Below, piece by piece: positions 28,667 through 37,867 of a DNA stretch of 64,000 bases. A program made the position numbers and the translations under genes. Every line of letters starts with the position of its first letter. The stretch's first letter is position 1. Source of the stretch: JAJFUE01 sp039683515 (GTDB lineage: Bacteria; Sumerlaeota; Sumerlaeia; MVZB01); assembly GCA_039683515.1 (NCBI GenBank), contig JBDKRG010000004.1, positions 62,001 to 126,000 of the forward strand. The letters run 5' to 3'. The notes below the pieces were generated by a model, which searched no databases, was not told the DNA's origin, and was given only the letters and a program-made list of their open reading frames with translations.

Positions 28667-29780
28667 TTAATACCGTCTTCATTGCGGCGAGGCATTTGGC
28701 ATTCTCTTCTCTTGTCCCGATCGAGATCCGCAGGTGCGTTTTCAGCCCGTAGCCCGCCATCGGCCGCGTCACGACGCCCAGTTTCAAAAGCTCGTGGAAC
28801 ACCTCGCGGCAGTCGCGCTTGACGTCGACCAGGATGAAATTCGCCAGCGACGGCCAGTGCCGGATGCCGAGCTTGTCGAACCCCTTCTCGAGCTGCGCCA
28901 TTCCCTTGCGGTTCGTTTCGTTCGACCGCCGCAGGTGCGCCGCGTCGTTCAGCGCCGCGATCCCCGCCGCCTGCACCATCCGGTTGGCGTTGAACGGCGG
29001 CCGCACGCGGTCGACGTCCTGGGCGATCTCCGGCCGCGTGACCGCGTAGCCGAGCCGCAGCCCCGCCAGGCCGTAGGCCTTGCTGAACGTGCGCGTCACC
29101 ACCAGGTTCGGCCGCGCCGAGCGCAGCGCGATCCCGTCCGGGTATTCGTCGTCCAGCCCCGCCGCGTATTCGTAATACGCCTGGTCGAGCACGACGATCA
29201 CGTTCTCGGGAACCGCCTTCAGGAACCGCACCAGCTCGCGCTTGCTGACGGTCGAGCCGGTCGGGTTGCACGGCACGTCCAGGCAGATCAGCGCGGTCTT
29301 CCTGGTGACCGCCGCGGCGATCGCCCGGAGGTCGTGCTTCATGTCGCGCATCGGCACGAGCTTGACCGGCGCTCCCGCCAGCTCGGCTTCCATCCGGTAG
29401 CGCACGAACGAGTATTCCGACGTGATCAGCTCGCGGCCGGGCCCGGCGTAGGCGATCATCAGCAGCAGCGTGATCTCGTCGGAGCCGTTGCCGAGGATCA
29501 GCTCGTCGGCCGCGACGCCGAGTTTCTTGGAGAGCGCCTGGCGCAGGTAATACGCCCCGCCGTCCGGATACAAATGCATTTCAGTCGCGACGTCCGCCAT
29601 GGCCTTGAGCGCCTTCGGCGACGGCCCGAGCGGGTTTTCGTTGCTTGCCAGCTTGACGACGTCGTCGAGCCCGAACTCGCGCTTGACGTCCTCGATCGGC
29701 TTGCCCGGCGGATACGGCTGGAGCTTCGTGAGGTGCGGATTGATCGCCGGCGGCGCGACTGAAACGGTTTTCGGAGACAT
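28662..29780 (-). CDS. hisC: Histidinol-phosphate aminotransferase
   Basis: PLP enzyme converting imidazole-acetol phosphate to histidinol phosphate in histidine synthesis. It is 372 aa from ATG 29780 (MSPKTVSV); the open frame extends 22 codons upstream but without family character. Fold type I aminotransferase motifs: LASNENPLGPSPKAL, YPDGGAYYLRQALSKKLG, LGNGSDEITLLL, VPCNPTG, LDQAYYEYA and the Schiff-base lysine in RTFSKAYGLAGLRLGY, then the substrate-clamp Arg in RISIGTREENAKCL. Close relatives act on phenylalanine or tyrosine, so HisC is the best but not the only option. No other his genes are near. The stop is inside a palindrome. Confidence 0.9.
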   Translation of the reverse strand: MSPKTVSVAPPAINPHLTKLQPYPPGKPIEDVKREFGLDDVVKLASNENPLGPSPKALKAMADVATEMHLYPDGGAYYLRQALSKKLGVAADELILGNGSDEITLLLMIAYAGPGRELITSEYSFVRYRMEAELAGAPVKLVPMRDMKHDLRAIAAAVTRKTALICLDVPCNPTGSTVSKRELVRFLKAVPENVIVVLDQAYYEYAAGLDDEYPDGIALRSARPNLVVTRTFSKAYGLAGLRLGYAVTRPEIAQDVDRVRPPFNANRMVQAAGIAALNDAAHLRRSNETNRKGMAQLEKGFDKLGIRHWPSLANFILVDVKRDCREVFHELLKLGVVTRPMAGYGLKTHLRISIGTREENAKCLAAMKTVLK

Positions 29781-29877
29781 GGTGATTGACTCGACCTTCC
29801 CACAAAAGTAGTGCCGTATTATTTCGCCTGCGGATGAATTCGTCAAATCCCATCAAATATGATTCGTTCTGTTTTTT

Positions 29878-29965
29878 TGCGCTGACGGCGCAAGAGAAAA
29901 TAGCCTGGGGCGAAGCGAAGCGCAGCCCCAGGTATCAGCGCGAGGCAAAAAGAAGCTCTGAAAGA
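29878..29965. repeat. Dyad repeat element, half copy
   Basis: GCGCTGACGGCGCAAGAG, then TAGCCTGGGGCGAAGCGAAG and GCAGCCCCAGG (29901-29932), then AGCTCTGAAAGAGCG. It corresponds to the left half of the element at 28398-28600. Confidence 0.75.
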
Positions 29966-30032
29966 GCGAAGGAAATTGAGTTCCGGCACGCGTCCATTCG
30001 ACCCATGAAGAGGCAAATTGTATAAATTGCGG

Positions 30033-30686
30033 TCATTCCTGCGACCTGATTTGAATCCCGATATCCCGTTTCATGTGGGTGACGATGAACACATACATTT
30101 CGCCGCGCATGACGGCGTAATCTTTTCGTGAGCTCGCGCCGAGTTTTGCTTTAATCGCCGCGTCGTGCTCGAACACGTTCCGGAAAAGCTCGACCAGCCG
30201 GTCGCGCGACGTTTGCGTCAGCTCGCCCACTTTGACTGGGTCTAATGGTTGGGAGTTGCCGTCGGCAATGACAGTATCGTCGACCTTCTGGAACGCGCCC
30301 CCCGATAACGGATATGCAGCCATGTACGAGCATGCGATTTTGTTCTGTTTCAGGCCCAAAATGGCGATCTTACCTTGATTGTAATAGACGATCATCTTAT
30401 CGAACGACTCGCCCGAGACGGCTAATTCCACCGGCTTGGGGTAAAAAAGATCCTCGCGATAAGCCTGGTTCAACGCGACTGAATTGAATGCGCCGTGAAA
30501 AGTCTGCGATGCACGGCTTCTTCGGGATTCCGACACCCAGATGACGGTGACTAACAGCGCCATCGCCAGAAAGTTCGCCCAAGACCACCACCGGCTTCTT
30601 GTGGTTTTCGCCGGCGCCGCATCGGCCGGTCCCTCAAGGACTTTTTCGTCAGCCGGCGAAGTGTCGTTTGTGTTCCGCGTTTTCAT
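30033..30686 (-). CDS. Membrane-anchored hypothetical protein
   Basis: A 217-aa protein with a short cytoplasmic N-terminus, one membrane helix (WWSWANFLAMALLVTVIWV, about residues 33-51) and a periplasmic domain of about 160 residues. That domain contains YNQGKIAILGLKQNKIACSY, a beta-rich stretch, and a C-terminal helical part ending MKRDIGIQIRSQE. I recognise no family. It opens an accessory stretch of moderate GC next to the second RAYT. The start ATG 30686 follows a weak AGAAAT leader. Confidence 0.6.
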   Translation of the reverse strand: MKTRNTNDTSPADEKVLEGPADAAPAKTTRSRWWSWANFLAMALLVTVIWVSESRRSRASQTFHGAFNSVALNQAYREDLFYPKPVELAVSGESFDKMIVYYNQGKIAILGLKQNKIACSYMAAYPLSGGAFQKVDDTVIADGNSQPLDPVKVGELTQTSRDRLVELFRNVFEHDAAIKAKLGASSRKDYAVMRGEMYVFIVTHMKRDIGIQIRSQE

Positions 30687-30760
30687 GTTGGAGAAATGTT
30701 AATAACAACTCAATATGAAGTCAATGTTCGTAGTCCCGCCTTCAGGCGGCGCTGAGACCT

Positions 30761-30967
30761 GGGAACGCCGATCTCCTGATCGGCAATTTCAAAAAGAATC
30801 CGCTCTGGTGAGGAGGTATCGCAAAAATATTGCCGACTGAAAATAAAGTATATAGGATCCAACACGAATGTGATCAATGGAGAAAATGAATCATGGATCC
30901 CGGGAACGCCGATCTCCCGATCGGCATGAATTCAAAAGAAGAAGCCACTCAGGAGAGTGGCGTTCCC
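30761..30967. repeat. REP palindromes upstream of RAYT copy 2
   Basis: Three units. GGGAACGCCGATCTCC then TGATCGGCA (30761-30785) and a second like it with CGATCGGCA (30902-30926) face one way; GCCACTCAGGAGAGTGGCGT then TCCC (30944-30967) faces the other. All share the core CGCC-A.TCTCC..GAT.GGC and the tail GGGAACG. The last two overlap the N-terminus of the transposase gene. Confidence 0.85.
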
Positions 30968-31627
30968 AAGAAGATCCATGAGAATGGTGAATCAGAAGTT
31001 GGATTCGGGTGGCATAGTCGCGGGTATTTGCCGCATTTCGAGGGCGAAAATCTCACTCAGCACGTTACCTTCCATCTGGCCGACAGCCTCCCGCAGCACG
31101 TTCTCGAGAAGATGAACCAACAAATCAATGCGTTTCCACCGGAAAAGCAGGATTTGGAGAGACGCAAACGGATTGAGGCGTGGTTGGATGCGGGGTATGG
31201 ATCGTGTGTGCTGCGCGAACCGGATGTTGCCGTAATGGTTCAGCGAGCCCTCTTGCATTTTGACGCGTCACGGTATCGACTCATGGAGTGGGCGATCATG
31301 CCGAATCATGTGCATGTTTTGTTTGAGCCCGAAGATGGCTGGAAGATGTCAGAGGTTGTTGCTTCGTGGAAAAAATTCACCGCACGAAGGATTCGCGATT
31401 TTATTCGAGCGGGCATCATCAATCCGGACATCGATTCTTCCCATCGCATTTGGCATCGTGAATACCGGGATCGCTACATTCGCAACGAGCTGCACTTTCA
31501 GAATGTCGTGGACTATATTCGCATGAATCCAGTTAAGGCGGGTTTTGCTGCCAGACCTGAGGAGTGGCCGTGGAGCAGTGCTCGGATACGTTGCCAGGAA
31601 AGTCGGTCTCCTGATCAACAGGTTTAA
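30893..31627 (+). CDS. REP-associated tyrosine transposase (RAYT), copy 2
   Basis: A 244-aa HUH nuclease, distinct from copy 1 in sequence and in its palindromes. The HUH motif is MPNHVHVLFEP (His139, His141), and the catalytic tyrosine is probably Tyr208 in VVDYIRMNPVKAGF. Conserved family segments include GYLPHFEG, QHVTFHLADSLP and REYRDRYIRN. The first 25 codons are encoded by REP palindromes, and only ATG 30893 or ATG 30926 (inside a palindrome) can serve as start, so the protein's N-terminus (NADLPIG, ATQESGVP) is repeat-derived. REPs of the same type also follow the gene at 31633-31656 and appear at 11661-11717 and 52264-52283. Intact and plausibly active. Confidence 0.9.
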   Translation: MDPGNADLPIGMNSKEEATQESGVPKKIHENGESEVGFGWHSRGYLPHFEGENLTQHVTFHLADSLPQHVLEKMNQQINAFPPEKQDLERRKRIEAWLDAGYGSCVLREPDVAVMVQRALLHFDASRYRLMEWAIMPNHVHVLFEPEDGWKMSEVVASWKKFTARRIRDFIRAGIINPDIDSSHRIWHREYRDRYIRNELHFQNVVDYIRMNPVKAGFAARPEEWPWSSARIRCQESRSPDQQV

Positions 31628-31632
31628 AAGAC

Positions 31633-31656
31633 GCCACTCAGGAGAGTGGCGTTCCC
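31633..31656. repeat. REP palindrome downstream of RAYT copy 2
   Basis: GCCACTCAGGAGAGTGGCGT then TCCC, identical to 30944-30967. A half-unit GTCGGTCTCCTGATCAACAG precedes it (about 31602-31621). Confidence 0.85.
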
Positions 31657-31664
31657 GGGAAAAC

Positions 31665-32504
31665 CTAAAAGCACGCCCACACGCGGTCCGCGATCCCGGC
31701 TTTTTGGGCGGCTTCCTTGACCCGCTCGCGTAGCGTTTCCAGATACTTCTCTCTGGCCCCCGGCTCGAACAGGACCTTGCGGTATTCTTCCCGCAGCTTC
31801 GGCCAGCGCCTGCCGACCAGCGCCGCGACCGGTTCCCACACCTTCGGCCGGGGGTTCATCGCGTCGACCGTGATCTCGTCGACGTCGAGCTCGGCCAGCT
31901 TGTTCATCATCGCCCGAATCTCTTCTTCGCTGTCCGACAGGAACGGCAGCAGCGGCCCCAGCATCGACCCGGTGCGCAGCCCCGCCTTTTTCACCTCGCT
32001 CAAAACCTTCAGCCGCTCCGTGACCGGCGAGGCCCCGGGTTCCCACAATTTCCGAAGCTCTTCATCGAGCGACGTGATCGTCACGGCCACCTTCGAGTCG
32101 CTCCCGGCCAGCACGTCGAAATCGCGCATGATCAAGGCGCTTTTCGTCAGGGCGTGGACCGTGAACCCGTGGCCGACGAGTAGCCGGCAGCACTCGCGCG
32201 TGAGTCTGTATTTTTCTTCGAGCGGTTGCCAGCCGTCGCACGCGCTGCTCATGAAGACGGTCCCCGGCCGCGCCCGCCGAAGCTGGTTCCTGAGCACCTG
32301 CGGCGCATTCACCTTCACGTCCACAAATCGCCCCCAAGGCTCCGGGTGGTAATGAAACCGCTGCATGTACCGCGCATAACAATACACGCACCCATGCGCG
32401 CACCCCGTGTAGCAGTTGAGCGAGTACTCAAACAGCGAAGACTTATTGAGGATCGATTTGCATTCTATTTCGCGAACGGTGACAGTCTGGGCCATTGCAA
32501 ACAC
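31665..32504 (-). CDS. Radical SAM protein, spore photoproduct lyase-like (Rv2578c-type)
   Basis: A 279-aa iron-sulphur SAM enzyme. The cluster motif is CAHGCVYC (Cys35, Cys39, Cys42) within NCYTGCAHGCVYCYARYM, the SPL-like family pattern. It is followed by KVNAPQVLRNQL, the SSACDGWQPLEEKYRLTRECC segment and ALTKSALIMRDFDVLA. The family resembles photoproduct lyases but most members have no proven substrate; a role in DNA repair or RNA/protein modification is inferred only. GC-rich like the chromosome, unlike the LprI gene upstream. The start may be Met1 or Met4. Confidence 0.88.
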   Translation of the reverse strand: MFAMAQTVTVREIECKSILNKSSLFEYSLNCYTGCAHGCVYCYARYMQRFHYHPEPWGRFVDVKVNAPQVLRNQLRRARPGTVFMSSACDGWQPLEEKYRLTRECCRLLVGHGFTVHALTKSALIMRDFDVLAGSDSKVAVTITSLDEELRKLWEPGASPVTERLKVLSEVKKAGLRTGSMLGPLLPFLSDSEEEIRAMMNKLAELDVDEITVDAMNPRPKVWEPVAALVGRRWPKLREEYRKVLFEPGAREKYLETLRERVKEAAQKAGIADRVWACF

Positions 32505-32561
32505 CCCACAAATACTGCAACCAGCATATCACGACAAACTGACGAGGACGACTACGCAGCG

Positions 32562-33170
32562 TTAATGCTTGGCCGCATTGTATTCGTTATCGATTCTCAA
32601 TTGTTCTTTCAGATCCTTAATAATTGACGGCGGTTCTTCGGTTTGCATTTTTATAAATTTGTCGAGATCCTGCTTTGCCCGCTTTGCCCTAAGGTTGAAA
32701 TGATAATCTTCTTCCGGAAATTTATAGGCATTTTTCTTCAAGTATTGATGCGCATCTTCCAATAATTTCTTCAGTCGATCGATCCTCTGTATAGTCAATT
32801 CAGTCCACTTCTTATTAAAAGCGGTCGATTTTGGAACACCGCCAAAATATAACAAGTTAACTTCACACGAGATTTCAGCTTCACGGTAATTAATCCATGC
32901 CCGTTGGGATGCTTTTAGATATCTTATCGCATCCAACAATTCGTCGGAGTTCTCCCATTTATCTTTGTCGTGCTCGCCATAGGCATCCATGATCATGTCG
33001 TAAACAACATCCATCTCTTTGTCCGCCCGTTTCGCTTCGTAGGCGCAAATCTCATTTTCCGGTCGATTGAAGTCATATTCTTGTCCTTCAAAGGTGACTA
33101 TCTTCCCGTTGGCGACGCCAGACATCATGACCGCGACTGCAATCAGCGTTATCATCGCCCATCTTTTCAT
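32562..33170 (-). CDS. Secreted LprI-like (lysozyme-inhibitor family) protein
   Basis: A 202-aa exported protein: signal peptide MKRWAMITLIAVAVMMSGVANG, then a DUF1311/LprI-like helical domain with Cys residues (NEICAYEAKRADKEMDVVY, LKASQRAWINYREAEISCEV, LTIQRIDRLKKLLE). LprI of Mycobacterium inhibits lysozyme; other family members are only defined by fold. The C-terminal third is a charged helix. AT-rich (32701-32760 counts 21 of 60 G+C). Upstream lies a similar AT-moderate secreted-protein gene; both could be part of the same acquired stretch. Confidence 0.75.
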   Translation of the reverse strand: MKRWAMITLIAVAVMMSGVANGKIVTFEGQEYDFNRPENEICAYEAKRADKEMDVVYDMIMDAYGEHDKDKWENSDELLDAIRYLKASQRAWINYREAEISCEVNLLYFGGVPKSTAFNKKWTELTIQRIDRLKKLLEDAHQYLKKNAYKFPEEDYHFNLRAKRAKQDLDKFIKMQTEEPPSIIKDLKEQLRIDNEYNAAKH

Positions 33171-33259
33171 GGCATAATCCTTCGTCCATTTTTAGAAAGA
33201 AACCGACATGGTCCCCTAAGTTCATGATCATCAGCGCCGACAGGAGTTGCCAATCGCGC

Positions 33260-34339
33260 TCACTTTCTTTTGATCACATCGCGCGTCCGCTTATGTCCCG
33301 GCAGACCATTCAGGAGAATTTTCATTTCCTCGTAATAGGCGTAACTCTTATATGTGATCTTCTCGGCGTATTTCTTCTTGAAATCGTATTCGTTGAACAT
33401 CTCATATGTTCCCAATCGCGAAAGCATGGCGTCGAGTTTGTCTTTTGGCATGACTTTTCTAGCGTTTTCGCAGAAGAAATCGAAATCGTTCGCCGCCAGG
33501 CCGGCACGGGCGGCTCCCATGAATAAGGAAGTTCCGCCGTCCAAGTGAGGCATTGTGAAAAGAGCCTGGATGGCAATGGCGTTATGCTGGTATGCCAAAT
33601 CCGTTACGGGATTCAAAAGATAGAAACTGTTGAGCGGGCTTGGTTCCAAATTCTCATCTGAATCCAGGCTTTTTAAAAAAACCTGTGCGATAAATTTTGA
33701 ATCCGTCTCGATCTGGGCCTCGGGTCTGTCGAGCAACCTGACTTTGAGGTATCGCGCCCAGGCCTCGAAGTAATCGCCGTCCCGGGAAAGATCCAATCTC
33801 GAGATCTGCTCCTTCAATCCCGGAGTGAGCCTGTCTTTTTTGGCGACGACGTAAAACGCCGAGTAGGGGAGCAGGCATGGATTCTTCCTGATCTGCGCGA
33901 AGAGCGTCGGCGAGTCGATAAAGTCATTGCGCATGGAAAAGAAATGGTAACCTTCACGGCGTTCGACAAGAAACCACTCGGTCGGGCTCATCTCGGTGGG
34001 GCAGTCGCCCAATTCGATGTTGATGTAATGACGGTCGATTTTCCCCGGTGCTTTCAGCAGGATCGAACGGAAGAATGCGTATGCATCAGGGTCGTCCCGC
34101 CTCGCTAGCAAATCCAAAATATTGTAGCGATCCCATTTTGCATATGCGTCCCCGTTTATCTCGTCCTGGGTCATCTCGATTCTTTGCTTGAGCGTCCCGT
34201 TGGTCTGATAAATCCGGATCAACTCCTTGCTCGATTTTGCTTCGAGCTTCAAATCGTCATCGAACGCCATGCACTGGCGCTGCGCGACCGCAATGACGAA
34301 GGCGAACAGGACGAACCTGATGACTCTTGCCCCGCCCAT
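33260..34339 (-). CDS. Secreted hypothetical protein (359 aa)
   Basis: Signal peptide from Met at 34339 (MGGARVIRFVLFAFVIAVAQ, cleavage near CMA-F). I choose this start over the ATG five codons earlier because the GGAGG made by those first codons is eight bases ahead, an ideal ribosome site. The mature protein is helix-rich, HEAT- or TPR-like in feel: WDRYNILDLLARRDDPDAYA, and repeated acidic/aromatic helices such as DYFEAWARYLKVRLLD. No family is recognised. It precedes the LprI-like gene on the same strand with a gap of about 90 bases, so they may be co-transcribed. Confidence 0.65.
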   Translation of the reverse strand: MGGARVIRFVLFAFVIAVAQRQCMAFDDDLKLEAKSSKELIRIYQTNGTLKQRIEMTQDEINGDAYAKWDRYNILDLLARRDDPDAYAFFRSILLKAPGKIDRHYINIELGDCPTEMSPTEWFLVERREGYHFFSMRNDFIDSPTLFAQIRKNPCLLPYSAFYVVAKKDRLTPGLKEQISRLDLSRDGDYFEAWARYLKVRLLDRPEAQIETDSKFIAQVFLKSLDSDENLEPSPLNSFYLLNPVTDLAYQHNAIAIQALFTMPHLDGGTSLFMGAARAGLAANDFDFFCENARKVMPKDKLDAMLSRLGTYEMFNEYDFKKKYAEKITYKSYAYYEEMKILLNGLPGHKRTRDVIKRK

Positions 34340-34578
34340 CGCCGCCGCCTCCATTTATTGACTCGCCACGTCCCAGAATGAGAGCATTTTATTAGCCGAG
34401 CGACAATATCAAAGCGAACCGGTCGTCTGCTTGTCCGTGCAAGTCCGTGCCCGTCCGTGCCGGTTCATATTGCCATGAAAGCATCCCGGCTTCATTTTCT
34501 GTGTTGAAAACCGTGTTTCGTGTCTCTATAGTGGCACCCGTTCGGCTTCTTGAACCCCTGATCATAGGAAGGACCATC

Positions 34579-37500
34579 ATGAGAACCATCAGATTCTGCC
34601 TGGCATTGATGATCCTGTTGCTGGCCGTCGGCCAGTCGCGGGCGGCGTCGGGGAACCCGGCGCTCAAGGACGCAACCTGGACCGAAGACTTCGAAAACGG
34701 CACCTCGTGCGGGTGGGACTCCTACCCGGCCTTCGAGGACACCGCCTTCGACTTCACGCTCATCTCCGGGCGGTTCATGCCGCGGTACCACCTGCAGGGC
34801 TACCTGCAAAGCGGCGAGTTCTTCTACCCCGTCGACATCGCCCCGCCGACCGACCCGGCGACCAACAAGCGCTACCTGCTCCGCAACCTGCGCCCCAACT
34901 CGGCCTCGAGCCAGTTGCTCGGCGTCGTCCAGAAATTCCCGAACCTCTACGCCGGCTCCCGCACCGCGGTCGAGTTCGACTATTGGTTGCAACTGCCCAC
35001 CGGCAAGAACCGGCTGCGCGTCGAGCTTGCCGGCGGCGACGGCGTCCGCTACGCGGCCACCATCGACGACCCCAAGGTCTCCGAGTGGGGCCACGCCCGG
35101 CTGCCGCTGTCGGCGTTCAAGGGCGAAGGCAAGCTCGACGACGGCACGCAGATCCAGGCGATCGTGATCGCGGCCGAGATCGAGAAGGGCAACCCCTCCT
35201 CCTACGTCTTCGTCGGCGTCGACAACGTCAAGATCGACGGCAAGGCGCGCGTCGGCTTCAAGCTGACGACCCCCGTCTCGACCGCCTACAAGAACTGGGC
35301 GATCAACTTCCTCGACCGCCAGTATCACCCCGGCGAGACCCTCGCGATCGAGGCCGTCAGCGACGGCGGCGCGCTTGAAAGCGCTTCGGCCAGCCTCAAG
35401 ACCTACGACGGCAAGGTGCTGGTCGACGGCGTCGCGCTGACCGGCGGCCCCGAGAAGTTCACCGCCTCCTCCGTCTACACATTCACCGATGAAAACCGCG
35501 GGCCGCTGACGCTGACGATCGCCGGCAAGGCCGCCGACGGCTCGGTCGCCAGGACCGATTACCGCCTGTGGAACATCAACCCGATCCCGGCGACGCATCC
35601 GCGCGTCATGATCAATCCGGACCGCCTGGCTGCCGTCAAGCAGACCCCCGAGTGGAACCAGACGCTTTCGGCCGTGACGCGGGAGGCCGACGATCTCATG
35701 GCCGGCCTGCGCAACGGCCGCCCCAACACCAATCCCGGCGGCTCGGGCGACGCGCCACCGAAGATCGAGTCCGACCTGCTGCCGACCGACTACCTGTTCG
35801 CAACCAACGAAAACATCATCCCGGCCAATATTTTCCGGCGTTTCTGCGACCGGATCGAGCCGGTTGCGTGGGCCTACTACTATACAGGCGACCGCAAGTA
35901 CGGCGACTGGGCCAAGAAGCAGATGCTCAACCTGATCCAGTGGGACACGTGGGTCAGCCCGTGGTTCGAGTTCCAGGGCCGCCCGTTCTACTACCCGGCC
36001 GGCCAGGGGACCGAAGAGCTGGCGCTGGCGTATGACCTGATCCGGCCGCTGCTCTCCGACGAGGAAGCGGCCCGGGTCCGGCAGGGGATCTTCGAGAAGG
36101 GGATCAAGCCGGCGTGGACGGAGTGGTTCGAGAACAACCGCGTCCCGTTCAGCACGTCCAACTGGATCGCCCATTCGATGGCCAGCCCGAGCATGGCGGT
36201 TCTGGCGATCGCGAACAGCGGCCGGAACGACTTCATGAACCAGTATGCCGAGCCGTATTTCTCGACCACGATCGAGAAGTTCCTCGAGATGGCCCACCGC
36301 ACGATGCGCGCCGACGGCGGCTGGGGCGAGGATTACAGCTATCAGGATTACGCGAACAAGGCCGCCCAGCGCGCCCTGTACTCCTATGCGAACATGCTGG
36401 GCGTCGAGGACCTCGCCGAGCAGCTCAATTACACCAAGGGCCACCTCTACCCGATGTACATGTCGGTGATGACGCCCAAACCCTCCGTCCTGTCGATGGG
36501 CGACAGCTTCGACAAGCCGGTCCCGGGCCTCAACTTCACGTGGGAGTGCGGCAAGTCGACCGACCCGTCCGCGCACTGGTTCCTCGGCGAGCGGGGCAAG
36601 TCGAATTTCGAGATGCTCGTGACTCCGCACCTGCTCAACGTCGCGCCCAAGTCGCCGGTCGAATTGGGGATGCCGCTCGGCCGCGTCTTCCCGCTCAAGG
36701 GCAACGCGGTCTTCCGCACCGGCTGGGCCCCCGATTCGTCGCTGATCAACTTCCGCGCCGGCCCGTGGTACAACCACACGCACGTCGACATGGGCAACTT
36801 CCGGTTCGTCGCCTTCGGCAAGGAAGTGGCGACCGAAAGCGGCCACGTCGAGTATTACGGCGACCCGTGGTTCTGGGGCTTCTTCACCCAGCCGGGCGGG
36901 CATAACTGCATGCTCGTCGACGACAACAACGAGAGCCAGTACCCCGGCGACTTCGACAGCGAGGTCGTCGCGCTCGACGATTACGCCCGGATGACGGCGT
37001 GGGTCGCCGGCGACGGCGCCAGCTTTGCCACGGCGAACCTGGCCCCCGTCTACAAGAACCCGATGAAGACCTACGAGCGCCGCATGTATTTCGTCGCTCC
37101 GGGTTACGTGGTCTTCAACGACAAGATCCGCTCGGCCGACGGCGATCACAGCTTCCATTGGCAGGTCTACCCGCCGGCAAAGAAAAGCCTGACGGTGAAG
37201 GGCGATAGCGCCCAGGTCGTCGTCGACGACGTCACGATGCAGGTCGCCGTGGCCTCGCCGGCCGGCGCCAAACTGATCGTCAAGGACGTCCCGATGCCGG
37301 TCGCCGAATACAGCAGGTTCCCGAAGGGAAAGCTCAACCCGCGCGCCGTGTTGCAGGTCGTCAACGCCACTCCCTCCGACCGCGAGGACTTCGTGATCGC
37401 CCTGCTGCCCGCCAAGGCCGGCTCCGAAGCCTGGCGGAGCTCGCCGATCGAGGCGAGCGGCTTCAAGGGCGTCAAGGTCGAGGGCCAGGGCAAGGTCGAC

Positions 37501-37806
37501 ACGTTCTGCTTCGCCACCGACGGCAGGATCGGCGGCGACGTGGCGACCGACGGCGCCTCGGCGTTCGCCCGCAGCGAAGGCGGACGGCTGACCGCCGCGG
37601 CGGTCGAAGGCGCCAGGAGCCTGAAGGTCGGCGGCCGGACGGTCCTCGAGGCGTCGGCCCCGGTCAACGCCTCGTGCGTCGCCACGGCCGAGGGGATGAA
37701 GTGGTCGTTCAACGGCCCGGCGGCGACGGTCAAGGTGATCGACGCCAACGGCCAGCTGAAGTCGCTCGACGTCAAGGCCGGCGAATCGACCCAGATCGTC
37801 AAGTAA
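34579..37806 (+). CDS. Secreted heparinase II/III-like polysaccharide lyase (large)
   Basis: A 1075-aa exported enzyme that should cleave uronic-acid polysaccharides by beta-elimination. ATG 34579 follows AGGAAGGA (34566-34573), and a signal peptide runs MRTIRFCLALMILLLAVGQS. The first 250 residues form a beta-sandwich, carbohydrate-binding-like module (WTEDFENGTSCGWDSYP start). The alpha/alpha toroid follows (DRIEPVAWAYYYTGDRKYGD, SNWIAHSMASPSMAVLA, RADGGWGEDYSYQDYA). The heparinase II/III domain begins near YNHTHVDMGNFRFVAFG, whose His and Asp are catalytic or metal-proximal in the family. The open frame 44 codons upstream is ignored. It ends before a textbook terminator. The substrate is unknown. 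Confidence 0.87.
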   Translation: MRTIRFCLALMILLLAVGQSRAASGNPALKDATWTEDFENGTSCGWDSYPAFEDTAFDFTLISGRFMPRYHLQGYLQSGEFFYPVDIAPPTDPATNKRYLLRNLRPNSASSQLLGVVQKFPNLYAGSRTAVEFDYWLQLPTGKNRLRVELAGGDGVRYAATIDDPKVSEWGHARLPLSAFKGEGKLDDGTQIQAIVIAAEIEKGNPSSYVFVGVDNVKIDGKARVGFKLTTPVSTAYKNWAINFLDRQYHPGETLAIEAVSDGGALESASASLKTYDGKVLVDGVALTGGPEKFTASSVYTFTDENRGPLTLTIAGKAADGSVARTDYRLWNINPIPATHPRVMINPDRLAAVKQTPEWNQTLSAVTREADDLMAGLRNGRPNTNPGGSGDAPPKIESDLLPTDYLFATNENIIPANIFRRFCDRIEPVAWAYYYTGDRKYGDWAKKQMLNLIQWDTWVSPWFEFQGRPFYYPAGQGTEELALAYDLIRPLLSDEEAARVRQGIFEKGIKPAWTEWFENNRVPFSTSNWIAHSMASPSMAVLAIANSGRNDFMNQYAEPYFSTTIEKFLEMAHRTMRADGGWGEDYSYQDYANKAAQRALYSYANMLGVEDLAEQLNYTKGHLYPMYMSVMTPKPSVLSMGDSFDKPVPGLNFTWECGKSTDPSAHWFLGERGKSNFEMLVTPHLLNVAPKSPVELGMPLGRVFPLKGNAVFRTGWAPDSSLINFRAGPWYNHTHVDMGNFRFVAFGKEVATESGHVEYYGDPWFWGFFTQPGGHNCMLVDDNNESQYPGDFDSEVVALDDYARMTAWVAGDGASFATANLAPVYKNPMKTYERRMYFVAPGYVVFNDKIRSADGDHSFHWQVYPPAKKSLTVKGDSAQVVVDDVTMQVAVASPAGAKLIVKDVPMPVAEYSRFPKGKLNPRAVLQVVNATPSDREDFVIALLPAKAGSEAWRSSPIEASGFKGVKVEGQGKVDTFCFATDGRIGGDVATDGASAFARSEGGRLTAAAVEGARSLKVGGRTVLEASAPVNASCVATAEGMKWSFNGPAATVKVIDANGQLKSLDVKAGESTQIVK

Positions 37807-37825
37807 CTTTGAAGCCATTTCGGCG

Positions 37826-37860
37826 AAAGGCGCAGCGGCCAAAAACCGCTGCGCCTTTTT
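37826..37860 (+). terminator. Rho-independent terminator of the lyase gene
   Basis: Perfect stem AAAGGCGCAGCGG (37826-37838) and CCGCTGCGCCTTT (37846-37858), loop CCAAAAA, and a run of T at 37856-37860. It lies 20 bases after the stop. Confidence 0.95.
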
Positions 37861-37867
37861 CTAGAGC

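Noticed and set aside
34492..37842. 1116-codon open frame antisense to the heparinase-like lyase
   Set aside because: Composition artefact opposite a gene with a clear signal peptide, ribosome site and terminator.
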